A stretch of 64,000 bases of DNA, from NCBI GenBank assembly GCA_948144175.1, contig CANXME010002675.1:1922001-1986000 (forward strand). Direction: 5' to 3'. The notes beneath the pieces are model-generated. The model did not search any database. It was not told where the DNA came from and worked only from the letters and a program-made list of their open reading frames with translations. The translations under genes were made by a program, and so were the position numbers. Shown one piece after another: positions 31,401 through 41,769 of this stretch (position 1 is its first letter; each line of letters opens with the position of its first letter). The DNA is from Closterium sp. NIES-65. Taxonomy: Eukaryota > Streptophyta > Zygnematophyceae > Desmidiales > Closteriaceae.

Positions 31401-34400
31401 GCAGCTGACAGCGGTGGCAGCGGGCGCCATGCACACCACGGTGCTGTCACAGGATGGGCTCGTCTTCTACTGGCGCTCGCACGACCCGCTCCTCAAGTGC
31501 CACCAGGTATGCTGCAATCCCCCTGCCCGCTCTTTCTCCATTCCCTCCCACCCCCCCTCACCACCCACCTTCCTGCCCCCTGTCAGCATATCGTGAGCAA
31601 TCTTTTGCTGCGTTCCCCTGTGTGCAAATGGCGTGGAAAGCCGTCCCCGTCCATAAGCTGACCTCCCTGCACGACTTCCATCCGTGCGCGCTCCATCGCC
31701 CACCCTCCTGTTGGCACCCCAGCTGCTGGCGCTAGCGGAGCAGCGAGCGGTGGCAGTGGCAGCAGGCAAGTGGCGCACAGCCGTGGTGACGGCGGGCGGC
31801 AGTGTGTACGTGTGGGACGCCTCCCAGAAGGACACGCCCCTGCCTGCGCCTGCTGCTGCCGCCACTGCCGCCGGAGGAGGCGCGGGGGGGGTGAGAGCAG
31901 GAGAGGGAGGAGGCGGAGATGCAGGCGCAGAGGCAGGAGGTGAAGCGGTGCCCCCCCTGGTGCAGCGCGTGCCTGGCATCTGCCAGGCGGCCGCTGTGGC
32001 CGTGGGCGACCTGCACTCCCTCGCCGTCGCACACGTGCTGCTGCCGCCCCTCCCTCGCCCCTCCCCGCCCCTCCCCGCCCCACCTGCGGCAGTGCCTTGG
32101 GCGGCTGGAGATGCAGGGGTGGAGGGCGAGCAAGGTGGGGCGAGGGGGAGGGCTGTGGGCGAGGAGAACAGGGGGGACGTGGAGGAGGACGATGAGGAGG
32201 GGGGCGAGGAGGAGCAAGTGCATGAGCTGGGGGGGCGAATGAGGCGACGAGGCTGGGCGGGTGGAGTCGGGGGGGCAGGGGTGGTGGAGGAAACGGTGGG
32301 TGAAAGTATGGGAGCTGTTGCAGCAGTAACAGAGGCAGCAGGTGGAGGGGCGGGGTGCGGTGCGGCTGTGGGCGAGGGGCAGGGGTGGGTGGCGCCATTG
32401 AAGCAGCTGTGTGAGGCGGTGATAGCAGCGCACGTGGTGGACGTGCGCAACGTGCTGCCTGTACTTGCTATCGCCGATGCTGTGCAAGCTCACCTGCTCA
32501 CACCCTACTGCCAGGTGCGCTCGCCCTGTGAAAAAAAGGCTATCTTGACTCGTTTGTGCCATCCGTTTCTTGCCGTGCTCTTTCTCAACCTTTTTCCCGT
32601 CTCACTCCTCCACATCGCTCTCTCCTCTCCCGCTGTACCCTTGGCCATTTCTCTCTCCAACCCCCCCCCCCGCCCCCCCTCCCCCCCCCCCCCCCCCCCT
32701 CCGCCCCCCGTTCCGCCCCCAGCGCCTGGCACTGGCGAACCTGGCGTTCATAGCCACAGTAGCCCCGCAGCAGCTCGCCCTCTGCCCGCCCTACGTTCTC
32801 GCACACCTCGAAGCCGCCTCCCGCGCCCACTCCGCCTCCTCCGCCTCTGCCTCCTCCTCTGCCCCCCCCGCTCCGCCACTGATTGCTCTCTCGCGCGCTC
32901 TGCCCACGGCCACGGCACCCAACGAGCCTGTGCTGGGTGATGACGACCACGACGAGGGCTACGAGGGGGCGGCCGTGGAGCAGCAGCAGGGGATGCACGA
33001 GTATGGGCAGCAGCACCCGTGGCCTCACTACCAAGACCACCTGCACTCTCATTCCTTCGATTCCAACCCGCATGCCACTGCCCACGCCCACAGCACCACG
33101 TGGCATGCCACCCCCTCCCCCGACCTGGCCTCGGCGCTCCACATGGCACGCCATACCGGCCTCTCCCTCTCCGCCCACCCCTTGGCCGCGCTCATCCCCT
33201 CAGGCCTCGATGCAGATCTGGAAATCACGTCCAGGTTCGGCGGAGGCTCGGGAGTGGACGCAGCTGCGGAGGGTGAGGTGGCGCGGCAGGTGAGGGCGGT
33301 GCGGAAGAAGCTGCAGCAGGTGGAGATGCTGGAGGGGCGGCGGAGGGGAGGGGAGGTGCTGGATGCACAGCAGAGGGCGAAGGTGGCGGGCAGGGCGCAG
33401 CTGGAGAAGGTGCTTGCCATGCTGGAGGCCGGTGGGCCTGCTGCTGCTGCTCTTGCTGCCGCCCGTGCTGCTTCTGCTGCTGCTGGTAGTGTTGGTGCTG
33501 CGAGTGCGGGTGGTGGAAGTGGTGTGGGGGGCAGTGGGAGTGCGAGCGAGGCTGTGCACGGTGATGGCACTGCTGACGCTGCTGCCACACACAGGAGCAA
33601 CAACACCGCTCCCAGCAAGGGTGCTGGCACAGCTGCAGCAGGGAAGGACAAGAGTGGGAAAAAAGGAGGGCTGGAGTTTCCTAACAGGCAGTCAGAGGGC
33701 CAGGAGAGGGAGAAGGTGAGGTGCATTTTATTCCACTCTGCTTGCATTACTGCTCCTCTCTTGTGCTCCCGTATGGAATCCCAAGCTCCTGTAGTGCCTG
33801 CTTTGCGAGAATTTCCTGTTGCTAAATTTGCTCGCAGCACCTCCACTACCCATCGTGCCTCAAAACCCATCGTGCTCTCCGTTCCCCTGCCTCAATGCTG
33901 CGCCCTGCTGCCTTGGCCAGGCTCCGCGTGCAACATCTGCCTCTCCTGGCCCCGCCGAACCTGTTGCCGGGCCTGGCAGCATCCATCCAGCAGGAGTCTC
34001 TGTATCCACAGTGGGTGTGGTTTTGCCCGCTGGTGGAGCGCTCTTTGCGTCACCACCAATGGCAGGCGCTGCTGCTCACACCACTGCTGCCACCAACACT
34101 ACCAGTGGTGCCAGCGGTGGCAGTGGGAAGAAGGCGGCGAGGAAGAAGGGGCGCAAGGGTGGGTTGTCGCTGTTCCTCGCTGGTGACCTGGAACGTGACG
34201 CTACCGCCTCCACCGCGCCTGCCACGCCTGCTCCTGCACGTGGGGCAGCGGGACCCTCTTCCTCCCCGTCGCCTGCCAAGCCTGCATGGGGCATCTCTCG
34301 CCAGCCTGCACCACCCGATGCTCTGCCTGCCCCTACAGAGGCTTCGCCCGCGCGCTCCCTGCGCGACATTCAGAGTGAGCAGCAGCAGCAGCACAGCAGC

Positions 34401-35606
34401 AGGGCAGTGCTGCACACTGCACCTGCATCCATTTCCCGCCCCCTTGGACACGGCCCCTCTGCTGGAGGCAGTAGTGGCAGTGGCAGCAGCGGTGGCAGGT
34501 CCATGGGCAGCACACATGCAGTCAGTGCCGTGGGCAGGGCCGCCTCCACACGCACAGGCAGCAACGGGCGGCGGGGCCAGAGGGGGCAGCAGGGCGGTGC
34601 ACCCAGGTTGCTGGGGTTCGTGTCGACAGCTTCCCCTCACAGCGCATCTCCTGGGCAAGCAGGGCACGAGCGAGAGGCAGGAGGCGCGGCACAGGGGGCA
34701 GGGGGGTGGTCAGGCGGCGAGGGTGGTGGAGTGGCAGCGGGCATTAGAGTGTCTCTGGGGGAGCTGCTCAAGGCGTCCACCCAACACAAGGCCCACCACC
34801 CAGATGCTGGTGGCGGCGCGGGCAAGGCAAGGGCAGCAGCAGTGGCACCGTGGGCCAAGGAGCGTGGTGGCGAGGGCACGGTGGGAGACGAGCCCATGGT
34901 GCGCAGCCAGGGGATGAGCATCGGCAGGGGGGTGGGCAGTGGTGGGCGGGGAGGGGAAGGAGGAGGGGGTGCACGTCAGCCTGTTTCACTGGTGGAGATT
35001 CAGCAGCAACAGGTGCGCTTCCTTATGTCAGCATTGTTTATGGTATGTCTGTGTACTTCTTCTTCGCTCCATGCCGTGCTACTTGAGTGCCCCTCCATTT
35101 CCATTGTGTGCGTTGTGCCTGTCGCCCATCACCAGGAGCTTTCACGCCGTCGCGCGCAGCACTCCGGCTCATGGGGCAGCCCCACCACTGCCATGCTCTC
35201 CGCGTCGCCATCCCATGCTGCCACACCACCAATGGCACTGCCACCACAACGGCCTGCTGCCTCTGCTCCCGTCACATGCTCCCCATCCTCCCCAGCTCCC
35301 TCGCCCTCACCCAGCCGTTTCTCGGCTTCCTCGTCTCCTGCCGTATCCGCCACTCCCCATGGCTCATCTGCCCGCACGCGTGCCTCTGGTAGTGGTGGAA
35401 GCACGTCTGCTGCTGTTGCTCTTGGCACCACCACGACATGCGGGGGGTTTGCCCCTGCTGCAGTGGAGGCGGAGAGCCGGTGGTACAAGGGGGTTGAGGA
35501 GGGGGAAAGGGCATCGTCGCTGCGCAGCATCCAGATTGAAGAGCAAGCCATGAGGGAGCTCAAGAGCTTTGGCTTCGCCAGTGTGCGAGTGGTCAGGGAT
35601 GGGTGA
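28426..35606 (+). CDS. ankyrin-RCC1-BTB-like (IBTK-type) protein, ten exons, about 1700 aa
   Basis: Exons: 28426-28875, 29062-29215, 29335-29821, 30074-30213, 30693-30982, 31273-31506, 31723-32514, 32723-33715, 33921-35012, 35136-35606. All introns are GT-AG and phases agree. Two ankyrin repeats (about 105-200, LTALHAAVWQNHVGVVARLL and SGWTALHRACHFGHWAV) precede RCC1 blades (about 245-700, FSWGNGANYQLGTG, WGFGRGGRLGHP, WGCNTHGQLGYG, YTWGHRLVTPRR). A BTB/BACK-like helical region follows at about 808-890. Conserved C-terminal blocks are VRKKLQQVEMLE, KKGRKGGLSLFL and the end SIQIEEQAMRELKSF. This is the plant ANK-RCC1 family related to IBTK (Arabidopsis At3g03790 type). It is longer than that roughly 1080-aa homologue because of Ala/Gly/Ser-rich insertions. 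Family precedent suggests a scaffold or ubiquitin-ligase adaptor; the exact role is not known. Intron 4 is G-rich and intron 7 has a long C run. Confidence 0.93.
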
Positions 35607-35722
35607 CTCGGAGAAAAAAGGCCTGCTTCAAGCTTCTATTGCGTTTGGCCATGTGCACGCCACCACCACGACACACCTGGTGTCCTTAACTGTGCTATGA
35701 TGTTTATAACATCCAATGTTAC
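35607..35722 (+). other. 3' flank of the ankyrin-RCC1 gene up to the E3 insertion
   Basis: Only 116 bp separate the stop codon from the first base of the E3 LTR. No clear polyadenylation signal is visible, so the original 3' UTR may continue beyond the nest at 55521. Confidence 0.5.
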
Positions 35723-35830
35723 TGTCGAACTATACATTTGTTTGGTTATAGGCTACAGTGAGGTACACTCGAGAGGGTACAACCCATTTAGGGTTCACTA
35801 GTATCTCCTTGCTGCTATTCATTCTCATTC
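35723..35830 (+). repeat. 5' LTR of E3, first part
   Basis: 108 bp with the shared core TAGGCTACAGTGAGGTAC...GGGTACAACCCATTTAGGG. It continues at 51935-51955 after the E5 insertion. Together about 129 bp. Confidence 0.85.
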
Positions 35831-35969
35831 TGTTAGAATCTAGTGAGAGAGTGTCGATTAGGTAAAGGGGGGGGGGGGGGGGGGGGGGGGGTGTACAAGA
35901 CTAATGAACAATGTGTTGTACCCTCTAAGGATAACCCCTACATAGCCTAGAAAGCTATGAACATACTTA
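35831..35969 (-). repeat. 3' LTR of E5, larger part
   Basis: The minus-strand LTR end ...GATTCTAACA lies at 35831. It contains a run of 25 G (35867-35891), against 12 in the other LTR (51832-51843). It is interrupted after TTA at 35967-35969 and completed at 37105-37114. Confidence 0.85.
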
Positions 35970-37101
35970 GGTCGTATCCAGGTTAGGGTCATGAGCACTG
36001 TTCTGGCTACTGTTTGGGTCATGCGCAGGCCCTCAGATTGGTTTTAGGGCATGCTGATGGATCAGCGTGCCCTGCCCAAAGTAGTGACCAAATCAGCGTT
36101 GGGGGTGAAGTTTATGCTGATTTTGTCAGGGTAAAATTTCATGGTTAACTGATTTGTTAGTGTAGAAATTAAGTTTGAACATCGTAATCAGTATTTCTAA
36201 CATAGCTGTCTGAAGCTTAGAGAGGTTACCGGTTCAAGTCCCGTGAGTGAGAGGTTTACTAGTGCGTGGCGGTGATTTTTGGCCTAATCCCACGTCCGCG
36301 CACTCCATGACTTGTACCCTATGGATTTTGGTAAGTCCGAATCAGTGTGACTCAGTACACTATACTGATGGTTCAGTGTCACTGGTACACCTATACACTA
36401 CCGTAATTCGTCAGGGTCGTCCTATACTCCAAACTGGAAAATCAGTGCAAATATAAAGAAGATACTGAAATTTCAGGGAAAACGAAAATCCCAGCTACAA
36501 AATCAGCCTAATCAGCGTGTTTTACGCTGATATCTGAGGGCCTGGTCATGCGGAATTTGCGCATGACCCGAAGTGGGCTGCCGAGCCGCGCGCGGCCCCA
36601 GCTTTGGGTCAATGTGCAGGTGTTGGGCGACTGACGTGCACGATCCACCCCCAACCAATCACCTGGTTGCACGATTCTGGATTTACTGCCATTTTTTGGC
36701 GGTCGTCAGTCGAGTGTCACACGTGGGCAATGTCCCACGTCTTACCCCTCTGCACCCAACCACTCGGCAAATTGACCCCAGTGACCATTAGTGGGTCAAA
36801 AATTTCCCGCGTCGCCCTCCCAGCATTTGGGGATTCACGCCGGGAATTTTGACGATTGTGTTTTTTTTGGTGGGTTTCGCGTGGTTTCGCATGGGTCTTG
36901 CTAAGGATGTTTCGAACTGTTATGGCATCCCTCCATTGGATGCGACTGTTGTGGGGAGCCTGATTTTGGCGCTAAAACCTTCGCGGCTCTTTGGGGGTCG
37001 CATGAGTTCGGAGGACCCAAAGTGGCGTTTTATGTTGTTTGGGTCATCCGCAAATTGCGGATGCCCGGAACAGTGCCCATGACCCGAACCTGGATACGCC
37101 C
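35970..37101. mobile_element. 1.13-kb TIR element with TTA duplications (PIF/Harbinger-like, non-coding)
   Basis: TTA lies at 35967-35969 and 37102-37104. The termini are inverted repeats: left GGTCGTATCCAGGTTAGGGT, right (minus strand) GGGCGTATCCAGGTTCGGGT, with similarity over about 38 bp. The empty site corresponds to the E5 5' LTR (ACATAATTATGTTTAGACA against ACATAC-TTA-TGTTTTGACA). TWA duplications and GG-starting inverted repeats are typical of PIF/Harbinger. There is no transposase ORF. A second inverted pair (about 36000-36035 with 36530-36575) hints at a composite. Confidence 0.7.
36218..36232 (+). other. tRNA-like B-box motif inside the TIR element
   Basis: ACCGGTTCAAGTCCC region matches the Pol III B-box consensus GGTTCRANNC. 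The T-stem pairs only four of five positions and no good A-box or cloverleaf could be built, so this is not called a tRNA. Confidence 0.25.
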
Positions 37102-37104
37102 TTA

Positions 37105-37426
37105 TGTTTTGACACACCCCCATAGCTGAAGTAGGGTATAGCCAAATCTAACAGTGGTCACACAAGACCAGTTAAGCAAGAGAACAAGCAAGGCAAAGCC
37201 CAGGGTGGATCTCAAGGACACCACACAATTTGAGGATAAGCAAGCGGCCGCAAGGGCAGTTCACATGCAGATTTATAATAGCAAGGCAGTACACTGATCA
37301 CAACCTAGCAAGAGTAGACATGCAGGTATAAAGATATATAGCAGTGCACAACAAGCGCACGTCAAGCAACCAGCAGGTGAGACAGAGTGGGCACAAGCCC
37401 AAGAGCTGTGCAGAAACGCTAATAAT
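37105..37426 (-). pseudogene. 3' LTR tip, polypurine tract, 3' UTR and last codons of E5
   Basis: The LTR tip is 37105-37114. CACCCCCATAG next to it is the complement of the purine tract. The rest is the copia 3' untranslated segment and, at 37390-37426, codons equivalent to the RFCTQLG end of the E2 protein. The coding sequence continues at 45941 beyond E4. Confidence 0.8.
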
Positions 37427-37560
37427 TGTCAAACATATGCATATGATGTATTTGTGGGTAGGCTGTAGTGGGGTAGATAATGTGAGGTATAACCCCTTAG
37501 GGTTTTCTCCTTGTACCAATCCTCTTGATAGTCAAACTCATTCTTGCCTAGTCTCTAAGA
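37427..37560 (+). repeat. 5' LTR of E4 (134 bp)
   Basis: Starts TGTCAAACATATGC and ends GTCTCTAAGA, without the usual CA end. The primer site TGGTATCTAGAGC follows at 37561. Telo-box TTAGGGTTT is present near 37498-37506. Confidence 0.93.
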
Positions 37561-38228
37561 TGGTATCTAGAGCAATAGGTCTTTACGACCTAAGATTAGG
37601 GCCCACCTGTTACCGTGTTACCTCACCTATGGCCTTGCCTGCCTGCCTGCCTTGCCTGCTGCCCGCGCGCACCTCGGCTGCACGCACGCGACCCTTTTTT
37701 TTCCCGCACGCACCGCTTAAGCAGCCCGCGCGCAGCCCGTTTTCGGCCCCGCGCGCTGCGTCAGCCGCCCGCGCGCCGCGTAAGCCGCCCGCGTGCAGCC
37801 CGCTTAGGCCCTACGCGCCGCGTCCGCCGCCCGCGTAGCCCGTTTTCGGCCCCGCGCGCCGCGTCAGCCGCCCGTGCAGCCTGCTGCCGACCCGTGCGCC
37901 GCGTAAACCGCCTGTGCAGCCCGCTGCTGCCCCGCGCGTCGCCTCTTCCGGTCGCACAGCCCGCAACTGCTTCGCGCGCCGCCTTAGGAGCCAGCGCGCG
38001 GCCTACTTCTGCACCATGCGCCGCCTTAGGAGCCCGCGTGCGGTCCGCTGCTGCACCACGCGCCGCTTTAGAGGCCCAAGCGCGGCCCACTGCTGCCCTC
38101 CGTGCTGCCTTAGGAGTCCGTGCGCCGCCACTGCAGTCCGTGCGCCGCCACTGCAGCCTTGCACGCAGCCTCTCCTTGCCTGCCTTTTGCCTTGCCGCCT
38201 GCGCGCTAGACTTGCCTACACTGCAAGC
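37561..38228 (+). other. primer site and GC-rich leader of E4
   Basis: TGGTATCTAGAGC resembles the initiator-tRNA site with one inserted base. The leader is a GC-rich run of GCCCGCGCGC-type repeats with no credible gene. Confidence 0.75.
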
Positions 38229-38948
38229 ATGGCAACTCTCAACGTGCTCGCGTTCAATCCTGACACTCGCCCAGTAGAGTTTACCACTCGGCTTGACGAC
38301 CTGCAACTGTTCCTTCTGACTGATGCCAAGGACGGTGTTCCCCTGTTCGATTACGTGACTGGCACTGCCGTTGCTCCTGCTGACACTGAGCCTGCTCTAG
38401 ACCGCTCCCAGTGGCAGACCCACGATGCTGCTGCGCGCCTCGCTATTGGCAACCATCTGCCGATCATTGAGCGCGCGCATTTTTGCCAGCACAAGACTGC
38501 CAAGGCACTGTACGACGCTGTAGTTGCCCGCTACTCTTCCCCGGCCACTGCAGCCCTCGGTCGACTTATGCTACCCTACCTGTTCCCCGACCTGTCCTCG
38601 TTTACCACCGCTGAGGACCTCATCTCTCACCTACGCGCTAGTGACAGTCGCCTTCGTGCCGCCCTTCCAGCAGAGAACCACCCCCCGATGTACTTTACTC
38701 TCTACTTCCTCATCACCCGCCTCCCTGACACTCTTCACTCAGTCAGGGACCACTTCCTCGCCCTTGACCCCCATTCTCTCACTGTCGATGACCTCGAGAA
38801 GCACCTCCTAGCAGCCGAGAAGAACATTCTAGCTGTAGGTGCTGCTCGTGGTACTCCCCGCACTCCCCTCTTTGAGGGGTGCTCCCCCTCCCCTCTTACC
38901 CCCTCCTACGCCTCCGCAGCTGCTGCTGTCGACCTCCTTGGTGCTTAG
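38229..38948 (+). pseudogene. copia E4 gag, stopped before the Gly-rich segment
   Basis: ATG at 38229 starts MATLNVLAFNPDTRPVEF, parallel to E2 Gag (MATPNVLTFDAEGRAIDF). The frame ends at TAG (38946-38948) where related elements have a codon for Glu. The Gly-rich stretch (38985-39200) and a zinc knuckle CPYIIRTGPRAGHQC...HTEYRC (about 39320-39400) follow out of reach. Confidence 0.9.
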
Positions 38949-41371
38949 AAGGTCGCAGCTGCTTTCGCTCCGAGTGGGAAGCGCAGAGGCTTCAAGGGAG
39001 GCAAGGGTGGCAGGGGTGGCGGACGTGGCGGTGGAGGGGGCGGTGGTGGAGGCGGCGGGGGTGGTGGAGGAGGTGGCGGTGGTCGTGGGGGTGGAGGTAG
39101 TGGTGGGGGCGGTGGTGGTGCCGGGAGCGGTGGCGGTGGCGGCGGCGGTGGTAGCGGAGGGGGGAGTGGTGGTGGCAGCGGTGGTGGGGGCTTGGGTGAC
39201 ACCAGTGGTGGCCAGCGGCAGCAGCAGCAGCAGCCGCAACAGCGTCAGCGCCAGACCCCCACTTCCCAGCAGCTTCTTGACTAGTATGCCGGGCGTGGGG
39301 CGTCTGGGGGTCCTGGTTGCTGCCCCTATATCATTCGCACAGGTCCCCGCGCTGGTCACCAGTGCACAGGGTTTCACACTGAGTACCGCTGCATCGCTCG
39401 GCTTAGAAACGCCTGGCGCGTCAAGTTTCCTGATGCTACTGAGTTCCCCAACTGGGCAGACCTGCTTAGGCGTGATGTACCTATCTTTGATCTTGACTAT
39501 GAGGCTATTCTTGCTGCCATGTATGCATTGACTGTTAGTGCTGAGGGTGACTGCTACTTGTGTGTGCCACCTGACCCCGGTATAGCCTCAAATATAGCGC
39601 CTGTGGCACTAGGTGCTTGTGAGTCTGCTCCCCCTGGTACTGCGTTCGCACAGGCCTTGCACACCTTCACACTTGACTCTGGTGCTTCCCGCTGTTTCTT
39701 TCGCGACAACACCACAGTCACTCCCCTCCCTGCACCTGTACCTGTCTCACTGGCTGACTCCTCTGGGGACCCAGTGCTTGCACGGTCTTCCACTGTGCTT
39801 CCGTGTCCGAAGGTCCCATCTGGTGAGCTGTCTGGTCTCCACCTCCCGTCGTTCTCTACGAACTTGGTGAGCAGCGCCGTCCTTCAGGATCACTGGGTTG
39901 ACACCTTTACTCCTAGAGGGCAGCGTGTGGCGATCTGCACGTGCTCCCGGACCGGCTGTCACCTAGCCACGTTCACACGTGCGCCTGGGTCAAGTCTGTA
40001 CACCCTCACCACTGCGTCACGCTACACCCCTTTGTCTCCCTAGTTGTACGCGTCTGCTCAGGTAGCTACCCAGTGTGAGTGTCGCCGCCTGTCGCACGAC
40101 ACTCTCCTGTGGCACCACTGCCTTGGTCACCCCTCCCTGCCTCGCCTTCGCACTCTCGCTTCCTGATCTCTGGCCTTCCCAGGTCTCAACCTGCCCTCCC
40201 TCCCTCGCCTGCGCCGCCCTGCATTCCTTGCGTCAAGGGGTGGCGCGCCGCTCCTCACTCCTCCTCGTTCCCTCCCACAGAGGCTCCACTGCAGACTCTC
40301 CACCTGGACGTGTGGGGCCCAGCCCGCGTCCGTGGACAGGGCCACGAGCAGTACTTCCTGCTGGTCGTCGACGACTACACGCGTTACACCATGGTCTTCC
40401 CCTTGCAGCGCAAGGGGGAGGTCCCTGATGTTTTGATCCCCTGGATCCGCGCTAATCGTCTCCAGCTCCGCGAGCGGTTCCAGTCGGACTTTCCTGTCCT
40501 GCGTATGCACTCTGACAGAGGTGGTGAGTTCTCCTCCGACCTCTACGCAGCCTTCTGTGCGGAGCACGGCACCGCCAGAATGGGGTTGCTGAGCGCTGCA
40601 TTGGCTTGGTCATGGAGGTCGCTCATACCTCCATGATCCATGCGGCTGCCCCCCATTTTTTGTGGCTGTTTGCGGTCCGGTATGCCGCGCATCAGCTCAA
40701 CCTCTGGCCCCGTGTCTCCTTGCCAGAGACCTCGCCCACACTGCTGTGGACGGGGAAGGTTGGCGATACGTCGCGTTTCCGGGTCTAGGGTGCTCGTGCA
40801 TTTGTCCGCGATACGTCCGCGGACAAGCTCTCCGCTCGCGCCATTCCTTGCGTCTTCCTTGGCTTTGTCCCTGACGCGCCTGGCTGGCAGTTTTACGACC
40901 CCGCCTCGCGCCTTGTCTTTCCGTCTCAGGACGTCACCTTTGACGAGTCTGTCCCCTTTTACCGTCTCTTTCCCTACCGCACTGCCCCTAGGCCCCCCCC
41001 GCCGCTCTTACTCGCCCCAGGTCCTCCCCAAGTAGACCCCCTCCCCGCGCCAGGTCCTGTTCGTTCAGGTGTTTCTCACGTAGACCCTCCCGTGCCTGCG
41101 CCTGTTGAGGTCACTGGTGACTCAGGTCCTGCTGGGGGTGGTGCTGTCTTTGGGGGTGCTGGGCCTGGGGGTGCTGAGCCTGGGGGTGCCGAGCTTGGGG
41201 GTGCTGAGCCTGGGGGTGCGGATCATGTGCGCGAGGACCCAGGAGGTGCTGAGCCGGGGGGTGCGGAGTCTGGGGGCGCTGTGCCTGAGCGTGAGGAGCC
41301 TGGAGGTGCTGAGCCTGCGCGTGAGGAGCGTCGAGGTCCTAAGCCTGGGGGTGCTGTGTCTGGAGGTGCTG
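38949..41371 (+). pseudogene. copia E4 protease-integrase-linker remnant
   Basis: Recognisable pieces in shifting frames: Gly-rich segment, zinc knuckle, protease FTLDSGASRCFF (about 39667-39705), GAG-pre-integrase (about 40080-40240), integrase with LHLDVWGPARVRG (about 40300) and HSDRGGEFSSD (about 40510), integrase C-part to about 40790, and the GGTGCTGAGCCTGGG-type linker (41100-41371). Several stops and at least one deletion at the third catalytic residue region (HGTARMG) show it is dead. The gypsy LTR begins at 41372. Confidence 0.88.
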
Positions 41372-41759
41372 TGTGAGGATCTAGGATCGAGTTCAGAAAA
41401 GAAAATGAGAATTGAGTCGAATTGAATTGAATTGAATGTGTTCACCTGGGTACAACACGAGGCTATATATAGGCTCGACACAAGGCCCCGTAACCAGGTG
41501 TTACTCGAACGTTCCGCGGGCCGTGTAGCGTCCCGAACGGATCCTTACCGAATTCGGTAGAAGGCAATTCGGTGGCAACCGAAAAGCTAGAATTCGGTGC
41601 ACGCAACCTAGCTCGGTGCTATAACTATAATAAAATATAGGAAAGCACCTAGCCTAGGAAATCAAGCAATTCATGCATGCATATTTATCCTATGCTAGAA
41701 ATAGCATGATAAAGTAAAGGCAAGCAAACATAGCTGGCATAAGCCGTCGTACTCTCACA
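41372..41759 (-). repeat. gypsy 3' LTR (388 bp)
   Basis: Plus-strand left end TGTGAGGATC, right end TACTCTCACA: terminal inverted TGTGAG...CTCACA. It is AT-richer than the surrounding copia DNA, and CTATATATAG at about 41465-41474 could be the LTR TATA box. Confidence 0.9.
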
Positions 41760-41769
41760 CGTCCCCCCC

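Noticed and set aside
36190..36260. Possible tRNA gene around GGTTCAAGTCC
   Set aside because: No cloverleaf with acceptor and anticodon stems could be built; only the B-box is convincing.
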